From assembly GCA_038496675.1 (NCBI GenBank), contig CM076651.1:23040700-23104699 (forward strand): a stretch of 64,000 nucleotides of DNA, given 5' to 3'. The DNA comes from Rachycentron canadum. Lineage: Eukaryota; Chordata; Actinopteri; Carangiformes; Rachycentridae. This document shows, piece after piece, positions 46,377 through 57,480 of this stretch (within the stretch, counting starts at the first letter, position 1; each line of letters starts with the position of its first letter). Made by a program: the position numbers and the translations under genes. Below the pieces are notes generated by a model, which saw nothing but the letters and a program-made list of their open reading frames with translations, was not told the origin of the DNA and ran no database searches.

Positions 46377-47770
46377 TCTAAGATTTCCCAATGGAATACT
46401 AACTGTATTGTCAACTGTCACTATGTCACCACAGCAACCAAAGAAATCACAGCAAAGGAAATGAAAGAGTTGTTCATTTTACTATATCGGTGTGACCCAA
46501 AACATCCAGCTTTTCACCAGGACAGAACAGATAGATCAGTGAAGGGGCAACGTCAGCTTCAAAGTGCAGGACAATAAACAAGTTACTAAAATTACATAGT
46601 GATAGCCATTTCTGTTTTAGGCTACCATCCACTCTATTTGCTGTCTGATGAAATTAGACTGTCTCACTGTTAGATGTTTGTGGTGAACAGATTTGAAGGA
46701 TTGGCATACAAAACAAATTACCCTTATGGACCATTGCAATGTTCCTGGTGGTCATTCTTTCTTTAGCAGAGCCAGCTCAGGTCATAGGCAGACAGGTTTC
46801 CCATCATGCTGTCATCCATGTGTGCAGTCCACTTATAACCACAATTCCACATAAAAAAGTGAAGTTGTCATTTTTTAACTTTGGTTTTTGTGTGGATTAA
46901 ACAAACAAGATACAGCATGTTTATGTGTCAGCATTAAAGGTGCCAATAGTAAGATTTTGTTACAACTAGACAGAGTCAGACTCGTGTGCTAAAGCAAGAT
47001 AACAAGCTGTTGGCTTTTCCATATCCAGGTACAAACATGAGAGAAGTATCAGTCTTGTCATCTAAGTCAGGAAAATAAGCCCTTTTTTCCCCAATTTGTC
47101 AAACTATTCCTTCAAGAAATTACCACATTGTCTTAAATTCTGTTATAACAGGTTGGTATATTTATAATCCCCAGAGAATGATTATGTCTTTTGAAAATAA
47201 GAAATCTAATCTAAGCACATTTTTCTGAAGGGATTCAAGATGAAAGGATGAACCCTTTCCCTTCTGGATTGTCAGGAAAACCTGTGCAGTTCTTTCCACA
47301 GCTAAAGGGCTTTAGTTCATGTGAAGAATACTGATGCTTGACCTTCTATTTCTCTGGTTGTCTCTTTTGCCTCCATCTATTTTTTGCCTCACACAAGATA
47401 ATATTTTCTTGGTGTACAGAACCCTAACAGAATCCTTACCTTGGCCTTTGTGTACGGTTGACACAGATTTATAATTCTGTGTTAATTCAACAACTAATAT
47501 CAACTAGTTCTGCAGACTGCTGGAGTTGCCTTAATGCATGTCTTATGGTAAATTAATTGTACTGCACATTCATCACATTTTTTTACGTTTCTCTTTGCAG
47601 AAAAATATTGTCTAATTAGTCTGTCTTTTCTGGCGCTGAGCCTTTGTACCTCCTACCCCCCTCTCTTCTTCATCTTAACCCTCTTTTTCCCTATCCACCA
47701 CATCTCAGGAGACCACTACGCTCCATCCATAGCTCAGCCCAAATTCGCTGAGAAATGTCTTCATTCATAT
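46377..47770. other. unique AT-rich DNA
   Basis: Nothing recognised. Confidence 0.45.
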
Positions 47771-47792
47771 AAAAAAAAAAAAAAAAAAAAAA
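47771..47792. repeat. poly-A tract (22)
   Basis: 22 consecutive A; could mark the end of a degraded retroposon, but no body is recognisable upstream. Confidence 0.9.
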
Positions 47793-48514
47793 CTCTGGCA
47801 TATCCTCTAAAATTAGGCCTGGAAGTGATTACACCACCATGGTTTGTGGTTAACACCTATTGTTTTTAGTCCTGTTCATCAAAATTAGACAGCACCAGTA
47901 GTTTTAGTTTTTGAAAAGCAATTTGTTCACAATTAGAAGCCAGACCCACAATGATGATGTGATTGTGAAATCTTTTCTTTCTGCTTTGGTGCATTAATCC
48001 AACTGCACAACTGGCTTGATATCACAGCGTCTTTCTCTGCCAAAGGCAGCACAAACAATACATGTCTATGCTGTTGCCCAGTATCTGACAGCTGTGTAAA
48101 CTCACGTGCATGAATACACAAACACATGCTAGCATGCCTAAATACATACACACATGCAGACAAATGCATGAACATACACACAATGGTGAGTTATTCCCTC
48201 ACCCACACAAATTTTTATTTCACAAAAGGATTTCATCCATGAGAACCTACTATAAACAATTTCAGTGCAGCTTTTGTCAGGGCATGACTGCTGGTGTCTA
48301 AATATACACAATGAGATGTGCACACCGTGCTGTTCTTTATCTGCTGCAAACAAAGACGGAGGGATGGTTTTCCATGTTAGACCACAGGATCTTTCATTTA
48401 ATTGTCCAAAGTCTGTGGGCGCAATCTTTATTTAAATTTAAAAAAGACGCAAAATAACACACATAACAAGTTTGAACCATTAAATCTGGACCTATTATTA
48501 TATATTAATGTGAA
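47793..48514. other. unique DNA with CA/ATGC-rich stretch
   Basis: 48110-48182 is an irregular CA- and CATG-rich stretch (ACATGCTAGCATGCC, then ATACATACACACATGCAGAC). No gene. Confidence 0.4.
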
Positions 48515-48735
48515 AGTTTTAAAGTGCTCAGTCCACAGAGAAATGCACACAGCCTGTATTCAGAAACTGAGTCTTAAAAAGTTAGGCTTCTCTAACTCTG
48601 TGATGTCACAACTAAGCTGTGAGAGCTCTCAGCCAACCCATCTGGAACCACTATCCACCCTTGCAGGATTTGGTTTCTCTGAGAGTTCACCTGAAATCTG
48701 ATAAATTTTTATTGGATCAGTCAGAGTGAGCAATC
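48515..48735 (+). repeat. dispersed repeat R (copy 3)
   Basis: AAAGTGCTCAGTCCACAGAG, 'CCTGTATTCAGAAACTGAGT', 'GTGATGTCACAACTAAGC', 'CTCTCAGCCAACCCATCTGG' and TTGCAGGATTTGGTTT align with 31993-32160. 'AATCAGATAAG' stands where copy 2 has its CCAAT inverted repeat. Confidence 0.65.
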
Positions 48736-48924
48736 AGATAAGTGGTTCACAGCATCTATTCTAGCCTCTTACTTTGCGACATTGCTTTTGTTTTTTAAAA
48801 CTACAAATATATCTTTTTATGGATATCAACACTTATATAATAAACAATAAAACCCTGCAAAAGTGTAATTGGGACATTTAAGGTATATAATCCTCTATTT
48901 CAAACTCCTAAATATTTGCAAGCA
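48736..48924. other. AT-rich spacer
   Basis: Nothing recognised. Confidence 0.4.
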
Positions 48925-49037
48925 GTGGAAGTGCAGTGTGACCTGTCCAGGGTATACCCTACCCTCACCTAATGGGATTGGTTCCAGCCCCCATGTGATC
49001 CTGACGGATAAGCGTTATAAATAATGGATGGATAGAT
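48925..49037 (+). mobile_element. retroelement 3' tail fragment
   Basis: GACCTGTCCAGGGTATACCC, 'GGGATTGGTTCCAGCCCCC', 'GATCCTGACGGATAAGCGTT' and ATAATGGATGGATAGATGG. This is a very common 3' tail of fish LINE/SINE elements ending in (ATGG)n; only about 110 bases are left. Confidence 0.65.
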
Positions 49038-49725
49038 GGCTGAAAGTGCAGTGCACAGGGACTATTTTCATAGAATTTCTAGATACCGTCCTTGACCATG
49101 ATTATCCACAGCAGATTACATGGAAGATTTTGCAGCATGGAAAATATGAACAGAGAATTTCATGGAAATTTGTACAATAATTAAATTCTCTCCACCAACA
49201 GACTGACATGACCATCTATAGTACTTGCTGATGAAGTGGCAACAAAGACTCAGGGACTACTATAGCAGTGTGTGAGTGATGTTGTTGTTGTTAAAAGTAT
49301 AAAAATAGAATATTTGTATCAGACTTATTTATTTATATCTTATATCTTACACAAAAATAATTCCACATTACTGTGGTATGTGGTAAAAGTGGAATACTAA
49401 AGCTACTTGTTTAAAGTACTACTGTGTACTTGGCAAATCATGATTTTCTCTTATTGGGTATTCATTTTGGATAAAAATATCTAACTGAGTAAACGGAATC
49501 ATAAAAGACACTATTCAACAGGCAGTAGTACTCCTCATATTGAGTAAACTGACCTTTATATCTACTGTAAAAATTATGAGTTTCATAAAAGTTTCCTTCC
49601 AATTTATTCAACTACCCACTTGCCCTTTCCTCTTTTCCTGATCTCTCTCTCCCTCCATTTTCCTATCTACCTCTACTTTAACACGGACTGTCCCTGGTCA
49701 AGCCTGGCCTTGTGAATGCTCAGAT
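49038..49725. other. AT-rich unique DNA
   Basis: Nothing recognised. Confidence 0.4.
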
Positions 49726-49750
49726 AACACTGAGAGGGCCTCTCAGTGTT
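49726..49750. repeat. 25-base palindrome with single-base centre
   Basis: AACACTGAGAGG (49726-49737) is the exact reverse complement of 49739-49750, with one G between. Three further pairs outside it form if one base is bulged. Confidence 0.9.
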
Positions 49751-50008
49751 TATCACAACAGCCTGAGCACTATCTGCTGCAACCCAGGCTAAGGTAAAAT
49801 GGATGCTTATCTCCACTTTGGTGATAACATGAAGGTCTCAGCTAGCTCAATACAAACTGCACAAACTGCTTGACACAGGTGAATTCTCAGCCAGTTTAAA
49901 ACATAGATGGGTTATAGCGTGTGGTTTTATTTCCTCTAGAATTTTTTAAAATTAAATACTAGTTTCCAGTCACCCAAAGTGACAGTCCCAAATTGTCTCT
50001 GCAGCTTC
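49751..50008. other. unique spacer between two inverted repeats
   Basis: No feature recognised. Confidence 0.4.
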
Positions 50009-50050
50009 TTTATTTCTACATCTGGCTCTTTAGCCAGATGTAGAAATAAA
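50009..50050. repeat. perfect 19-bp hairpin, 4-base loop
   Basis: TTTATTTCTACATCTGGCT (50009-50027) is exactly complementary to 50032-50050, separated by CTTT. There is no mismatch or bulge, and the pairing stops abruptly on both outer sides. Confidence 0.95.
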
Positions 50051-53000
50051 TGAATACCTACCACCCATTCATCAGGTGTACATTAACTTTATTTCAAATG
50101 AGCAGTAATTTTGCTTCATGTCTGTTGGAAGCATGTTTTAAGCCAATAACAGGCCATTTCTGTGTTGAAATGTTAATGTAGGAGGATGATGTTTTATGTA
50201 TCATGGATATAGGCTGGAAGTGATGTTTTTCCCTCAACATCAGTATCCAACTAATACTTCTTGAAAGCTGGCATAGTTACAAAGTGGCAGAAGCTTCTAG
50301 TTCCATAAATATATTTAGTTAACCACCATTTTCATTTGAACAACCTGCTGAATGACAAAAAGAATATGGCAGGGTTATGATTGACTATAGAGATAAGTTA
50401 CAAATATCCCACCTTTAACAAGCATGATTTAAAATTTTACCTGAAAATGTTACTTCAGAATTTTAAGCTGTATGATGAATAATGGACATTTCACACTTAA
50501 CTGTTGCATGGAATTTGTGATTGACCTGCTAAATGTTTGAACAAGGTCTGTATATTCTTTGTTACTTTGGTTTTGGCCATTTCCAGGGCAAACTTTCCTA
50601 TTTTTTTCGAATCAGAAAAAGTTTTTGCCATAGTATCTGAAATATTATATTTAATCCTCTAAAGTAATTGCTGTAGTAATATCATGACTGAATTTTTCTG
50701 GTCTTAATGTATTCTTTCTTCAACATATAGAAAGCTACTAAAATGGCTCTTTGTCCTTTTGCAAAAGGCTTTTAGACATGTCAGCGCCTGATGTCTAGAG
50801 GTGTCCCACATGGAGGCACAGCATCGTGGTCATGTCTCCACCTGATGGAGAGTGAACATGTTCCCCTGCAGGTTGCCCTCTTCTCACTCTATGATCAGAG
50901 AAAACTGTTTCTCAAAGAGAAAAAATGTGGCTGCTGTACCTCTGCAAGTTAAGTGAGACATGTTTAAAACTGCATGATGTATTCCCACACTTCCTCCACA
51001 CATGTTTTAAACCCTAAAAATCCTCTGCTATGATTCATATTTAACATGGTTTTCCATCATAAAAAGTGAAAAAAAAACTGAGTCTGTTGTAGCAGATCTA
51101 TCAGAACTATGAGCATAGTTAGCATTTTTTATATCTTAACCCTTCCATAACTATAGTGTAGTACATACCTTGGTATTGTAAAAAATAGCTTACAAACATT
51201 AGTAGGGAACACATCTAGCATTGTACGTTGATAGGGATTGCATCATTTTTCAACAAGTCCTCCAAATAAACGACAACACTCTTCCAAAATGACTCATCCC
51301 ATCATTTTCTGATCTTAAGTCCTTATCGTTGGTCAATTCCTTCCAAAACTATAACAAATCACCAATATGTGACGTTTCATATGGAAATCAAAATGCACCA
51401 CAGAGAGGAAGGTGCTCATGTTCTTGATGTTATGTGTTGTTCACTGTATGCTCAGCTATAAGCCTCAGTGTCCATTTCTTCACCCATCCCATGCTCATTT
51501 GCTCATTTACTGCCTCACTGACCTTTTTTACAGGTGTGTCCCTTTTGCTCTCCATCACCACTGCTCAGTTACACACTTAATAATCCATCTCTCTCTTTCA
51601 ATACTACCTAATGACAGTGGCCTTCTTATTTTGAAGAGACTTGCTATTAAGAAATCAATCCAATCTACAAGCACCACAGTGGCCTCTCTTCTAGACAGAT
51701 AGGGAAGCCTGCTCATATAAATCAGCATAGTTGAGATATTTGTAGCCAACTTGGAGGAAGATTTATGCTAGCTGGCTATAGGAGAGCGTCTATCAGGCTC
51801 TCACCAAAGAGCTGAGGGCGGCTGGGGGCGGGGAGGTGAAGGTAGACTGTGGAGGGTCGTGGATGAAAGGAGGATCTTTGTCACCAGGGATGGTGGATGT
51901 AAGATGTGAAATGAGAGAGAGTAAGACTTTAAATGCTCTACGCAGCTACAAGCATCCTGAGGGAGGAGTCAGCAGCAATGTGAAGGGAGGTGTAGCAGGC
52001 AGAGAGATGGATGGGGAGAGGGTTGCTAAGGGGTAAAGGTGGTGCCAGGTTGTTAGAGAGAGCCATGAATTAACTCTGGCTGTCATATACAGATAACCTG
52101 AGAACAACCCCACACACATCATCCAGCTGCCAGATCCAGGACATCATCAAGGTTGTCAGTTCACTAAATCCTACACTAAGATATGACCAGCTCACTGCAC
52201 TTCATACCATTGACCAACCACACTTTACAGAGTAAATCTTTGCAGAGCTGTGTGATATAACCTACAGTTAACTTGCAAAAAAATTTTAGCTGAGACATGC
52301 ATCAACATTTTTTGTCAATATTGATGAGATGTGGAAGGGGCGAAGGGATCATTTATAGACAACCAATCAAACCTCACAATGTGGGTTTTACATGAAAGGG
52401 TTGATAAGAACATCTTGTATTCTGGGTGAATTCAAGGCCAAAAGCTTTCTCTGGCTGGCATACCTTAGCTAGGAAACTGCTAAGGTACTCTTGCTTTTTG
52501 ACTTTGTCTTTTGAACAAGATGCTGATGAATGTTACAGCTCTAAGGAGTTGACAACAATAAATAAATATCAAATAAAAAGGTTCGGCATTTGACTTTTAC
52601 AAGAAGCAGCACTACTTGTAGGAGAATAAAAAATAAATAGAGTGTGATATCAAGTAAAGCTACTGTAATAACCGTTTCAGTTTAAAAACTCCAAGGTTGT
52701 GTTGTAGTCTGTATAAGTGAAAATGGAGACCTTTGGAAGTGACACCCATGGTGGCTCTCTAACTACCAGTGGTGAAAGCAACATGGGGAATCAATTTCAA
52801 GTGTTACTAACCTTGTTGTCTTTGCTTGTAGTTGTTGCGCAGTTAAATTATGCATTTAAAGCACAGCTGTCTTTCCTACTTCTCAGTCTTCCAGTCATCA
52901 CCATGACCACCTCTGATGACCAATTCTGAAGAGTCCTTTTACCCTTCCTTTGAATGTGACTATTCTGAACAGGTATAAACATGACCACACATGACACTTT

Positions 53001-54339
53001 GCAGTTTATTTTAAGCATGCTGAAACCTTTACTCTTACTTTACCTTTACCTGTCCTTGTTACTCTAAGAATCACAAGGTAGGGTTTATCCAGAGCCCAGA
53101 GTGCTGCTTTCACAGCAAACATGAAAATTTAATACTAAACAGAGAAAAAAACTTCATTTTCAAAGCAGTGTCTAGCATTCATACCCACTTCACACCATGA
53201 TTGACCAGCTGTGAGGAGATGAGAAAAGTAGCAGGACATTTTTTGAACTTGAGCATTAAGTCCTTTCTTTCCATTCTTTCTTCTTAAGAAAGAAATTTAA
53301 CAAGCAGAATTACACCCAAGTCATTTAGTTCTGGGAAGAGCCTCTGAGGTATTGTTCCTGTACTGCAGACATGGTACATACACAGACACAACTCCCAGGA
53401 ACCATCTCAGCTTTGTCTCCCAAAAGCCTATAAAATGTCATACCTATACACCTATATTGTCCTGTGGGCTTTATCTCTGCCATTGACGTCAAAATGTCTG
53501 GGGTGTCAGGTGTTCAACCTACATACTAGAATAATGCAGTGAGACAATGCTCAGGAACAACTTGTATTGGTTGTAGTTTAAATCAGATGATGAGCCAGAA
53601 TCATGTCAATGTGCCACTTCTATCAAAGGGAAGGGTGACCAAAAGCTATATCAGAGACCTCCTCAGATGTCTGCATAAAGTTATTTATCACTTCAAAAAA
53701 TATACACTCCTATCCACAAACATTTAACATGGAAGTACCAATATAAGCTTGAGGAGCCAGTAAGGGACAGAGTAATCATATTTAGGAATATCAAATTAAA
53801 CTCATCTTTTTATTTGACCCCATATGTTTGAATATTTTTTCAAGGAAATGAAAATGAATAGCATTAACTGGAGAGCACACTCAACACCAGACAGCCAGTG
53901 TTTCCATATGCTGCAGTACTCCATCTAATTACACTGCAGTGCTGAGACACACATAAATTCAATCTAAGGCAAGCAGTGAATAAACGTAACAAGGGCAGAT
54001 ATTTTGAAAAGAAAAGGAAGGCAACAGTGAACTCTGTGCTATCTAGAAATGACACTACTTAACACCAATCAGCAGCAGAGGTTGTATTGGCTGATTATAC
54101 AAAAACCTTCACTAGGAAATAATGGAGGTTAATTTCTGGACCAAGGACAACTGACTAAACATGCAGTTTTTCACAATTTAAAGAATGACTACACCCTCAA
54201 ATTCTGCTAGACGCCTCTTTCCCAGCATATTTGAACAATACCCATATGGGTGAAAGAGCTACTGGTGTAGGCATGACCTCCTGGCTATGTGATGGTTGAT
54301 GCAGGGGGTCAGTCTGGTTCAAGTGCACCACATCTGGAG
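50051..54339. other. mostly unique DNA
   Basis: No transposon or gene recognised over more than 4 kb. 51760-52060 is GC-rich with a 66-codon plus-strand frame (GGSWMKGGSLSPGM) and could be conserved non-coding DNA or an unrecognised exon. 53340-53470 is balanced but frame-poor. Confidence 0.4.
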
Positions 54340-54515
54340 AAGAAGGTGGAGCTAAGGAGGAGTAAGGGGTGGATCTGACCTGCTCTGTACTCTATCCTGA
54401 TTGCCAGGCCAGTGTGTGGTAAAGTCTGTCAATCACACAGTAGCCACACCCTAATACATACCCTGCTTTATGGTCTGTTTTCCTCTAATTGCGACCATAA
54501 TTTGAAATAGTCACA
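54340..54515 (+). repeat. dispersed repeat A, central fragment
   Basis: GTGGAGCTAAGGAGGAGTAA, 'GGGGTGGATCTGACCTGCTC', 'GTGTGTGGTAAAGTCTGTCA', CACACCCTAATACATACCCT and 'TTATGGTCTGTTTTCCTCTA' align with 9076-9150 and 36317-36375. Confidence 0.6.
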
Positions 54516-54518
54516 GAG

Positions 54519-54545
54519 TTCACAAACCAGTGGGTGATGTCACAT
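54519..54545 (-). repeat. dispersed repeat A, inverted 5' edge
   Basis: TTCACAAACCAGTGGGTGAT followed by GTCAC is the reverse complement of the opening of repeat A (8968-8992). It sits 4 bases after the forward fragment. Confidence 0.6.
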
Positions 54546-55855
54546 TGACACTGGCTTCATCCTTCAGTCCAACTTGTGTTTGTGCCAAATTTCCCTCAAG
54601 TTTTTCCTGAGTTATCATGTTCATAAGAGTGGGATGGACAACCTGAAAACATAATGCCAATAGGGTATAAAAACAGGCTACACTTATTGTGTAGGATGAA
54701 CCTGAAATCATCATATACAAGGTGGACATGGTCCCTACTTGTTATATTGACTGTTTAGTTTACAATTTCTTCATTTCATTATCTTGCCACTTTGCTGTAC
54801 CTTTTCAGCTGGTTACTACATCAAACTGTCCAAAGATGAGCTGAGGCTACATGTGGAAACATGCTACTGTCTTACTGATTTATCTTCACGGTACACTCCC
54901 CACATATCCAGTATGTGAAGAAAATGGTGTGTCCATTGGGTTTGAGATTCTAATCTTCCTATTTGACCTGCAGAAGAAAGCAAAACTCAGAGACAACAGC
55001 AGAGAATAGGAGCAAGCATGAAGGAAATTTCAGAGAGGGCTGGTGTAAAAGACAGAGAAGGAGGAAGAAGGAATGAGGAGAACCAGGTGAATGATAAGGA
55101 GAGGTTGACAGGCACGGAGACAGGTTGGAGAAAAAAGATGTGGGGGTTGACAGAGTGGGAAACTCTGCCTTTGAACTTTTCAAGGTCAACTCCTTTCATC
55201 TTTGTATTGAGCCACTGTAGTGCAGTGGGTCTGTACAGCTTCTAAACACCCACAACTTCTCCAGTCAAGCATACAGAGAGGAGGGCAAGTCCCAGTTTGG
55301 GAACTGGGTCTGCTGATGCCCAGAGGCATAGATTCTCCTTCACTATTGTTTCTAGCTCACAAGGGCCCCACATTAATCTTGTGCAATGTGATAGACCCGC
55401 CCCTCCCCTTGGATTTTGGCCCCAAAAGAGACTGTGATAGAGGGTCCTATCTCTAGCAGCGAAACACACCTGTACTGCTGTAGGTGAAGAAGGGTTAAGA
55501 CTCATGGCCAAATGAAAAATACAAAGCACAGGAGCAGATGTAGAATGCTAACACTGACTGAGAAATGCAATGCATTATGTTAACTAGCCAGTGGCTAGTC
55601 TGATGGTTAGCCTAACTGACCTTCCAAGTTCAAACCAGTCTTTCTAGTCTGCAGACATGCTAACACTAACCAGCCAGATGACCTTCAAAGATCATGAAAG
55701 CCACAATCCTGAATACACAAATAAATGAGCTGCATGCTAAATTATTTCTTAATTTTATTTTTGTCAGCAGCCATTTTGTTTGTTTATTTAGCTAAGTACA
55801 GTTGGCTTGTCAGACTTTTTTGGTGTTGTTCTTTAGCACTAAAAACATGAATAAA
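54546..55855. other. unique DNA, nothing firmly recognised
   Basis: 55205-55500 is GC-balanced and contains a 95-codon minus-strand frame without domain. 55550-55700 has scattered GTTAGC/GCTAAC units. Confidence 0.4.
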
Positions 55856-55874
55856 TCTCTCTCTCTCTCTCTCT
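55856..55874. repeat. (TC)n microsatellite
   Basis: About nine TC units, directly at the truncated edge of the LINE that follows. Confidence 0.9.
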
Positions 55875-55876
55875 AT

Positions 55877-57345
55877 ACCGTACTCCCACAGTTGTATGCC
55901 TTCTCTAAGTCTACAAAGAACATGTAGACTGGCTGGTCAGACTCCCATGATCCACCCAGCACTCTTGCAACAGTAAAGAGTTAGTCCACTGTTCCACAGG
56001 CTGGAAAGAAACCACACTGCTCCTCCTGTATCCGAGGTTTGTCAATCAGCCAGGGTGTCCTTTCAAGCACCCTGGAGTAGACTTTGAGCAGTGTGATAAC
56101 CTGATAAATGGAGCACAATCTCTGGTCTCCCTTTTTACAAATGGGGACCATTTGTAAAAACTTCACTGGTACTGTTCCTAACTTCCATGGGACATTGAAG
56201 AGGCATGTCAGCCATCACAGCCCAACAATGTGCAAAGCTTTCCTCATCTCAGGGTGTATCTGATCCACACCTAGTGCCTTGCCACTGAGGAGCCTTTTGA
56301 CTACCTCTGGGACTTCTGCCATGGCTATGGACGAGCCCCCCCTGAGTCTTCTGATTCTGCTTTCTCAATGGACAACGTTTTAGCCAGGTTCAGGAGTTCC
56401 TCAAAGTCTTCTAAACGACATCTCTAGACCGGGTCAGCAGTTCCCTCCTTAATCAAGCACAGCCTGGATTGAACCCTACATCCATGCCAAATGGTTTCCT
56501 AGAATTTCCTTGAGGCCAAACGAAAGTCCTCCTCCATATCCTCACCAAACTCCTCCCATACCCTAGTTTTTGCTTCTGTAACCACTGAAGCTGCCGTCCT
56601 TTTGGCCACCTGCTACCTGTCTGCTGATTCCAGAGACCCCTGGGCCAACCAAGCCCTGAAGGCCTCTTTCTTCAGCTCGATGGCTTCCCTTACTGCCGAT
56701 GTCCACCAGAGGGTTCTTAGGTTGCTGCCTCGACAGGTACCAACGACCTTGAGGCCACAGTTCTCAGCTGCTGCTTCTGCAGTGGAGGCCCTGACTCCAA
56801 GACCCCATGTCCCCAAACTTCTAAGGTATGTACAAGAAACTCTTCTGGAGGTGCAAGTTGAATTCCTTCCAGACAGGAGCCTCCGCCAGATGTTCCCAAG
56901 TCCCTCACTACTTGCTTGGGTTTGCCAGGTATTTCAGGCAGTTTTGCTCACCATCTGATCAACTCACCACCAGGTGGTGATCAGGTGACAGCTCTGCCCC
57001 TCTCTTCACTCAAGTGCCCAAGACATATGGCCACAGATCAGATGATATGACCACAAAGTCGATCATTGATTTGGCTTAAGGTGCACTTATGAGCCACCTT
57101 TTGCTCAAACATAGTGTTGGTTATGGCCAAAGTGTAACTAGCACAGAAGTCCAATAACAGAGCACCACTCCGGTTCACTTCAGGGAGACCGATCCTCCCA
57201 TTCACACCCCTCCAGATCTCTATCATTTTCCACAATTGCGTTGAAGTCCACCAGCAGAACTATAGAGGCCCCCAGTAGAGCCCTTCCCAGGACACCACTT
57301 AGGGACTTTTATCAGGCCTGGTACTCTGAACTGCTGTACACGCAC
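55877..57345 (-). mobile_element. LINE 5' part: endonuclease and start of RT (second lineage)
   Basis: Seen on the minus strand: 'LLVDFNAI' near 57250 matches the GDFNA block of an AP-type endonuclease. It is followed by RIGLPEVNRSGALLLDFCAS and TLAITNTMFEQK (57130-57200) and a damaged S-x-I-D-F block. The middle (56.2-56.9 kb) reads as the linker (FRAWLAQGS). Then VPICKKGDQRLCS, VYSRVLER, EEQCGFFPACGTVD and FVDLEKAY (RT motif A, about 55920) follow. Several frameshifts and stops separate these. The copy ends at the TC tract before RT motif C. Clade not assigned; 26618-27535 carries the complementary 3' part. Plus-strand frames over 56602-56958 are shadows. Confidence 0.85.
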
Positions 57346-57374
57346 AAACAAAAAAGAAAAAAATCTATACACAA

Positions 57375-57480
57375 GTTTGCCATGGATTGTGTGAAGTGTA
57401 ATTTTGTCATGTTGTTTGCTGCCATCTTATTTTCACCCACACGCAATGAATCATAGGATAGTTTGGGCCATCTGTCCATT
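57375..57480 (+). repeat. dispersed repeat U (copy 3, partial)
   Basis: CATGTTGTTTGCTGCCATCT and ACACGCAATGAATCATAGGA match the cores of copies 1 and 2. Confidence 0.4.

Noticed and set aside
47950..48020. Possible snoRNA or tRNA-like element
   Set aside because: Only a TGATGATG box is present; no D box, stem or B box.
56602..56958. 118-codon plus-strand frame
   Set aside because: It is the antisense shadow of the minus-strand LINE at 55877-57345.
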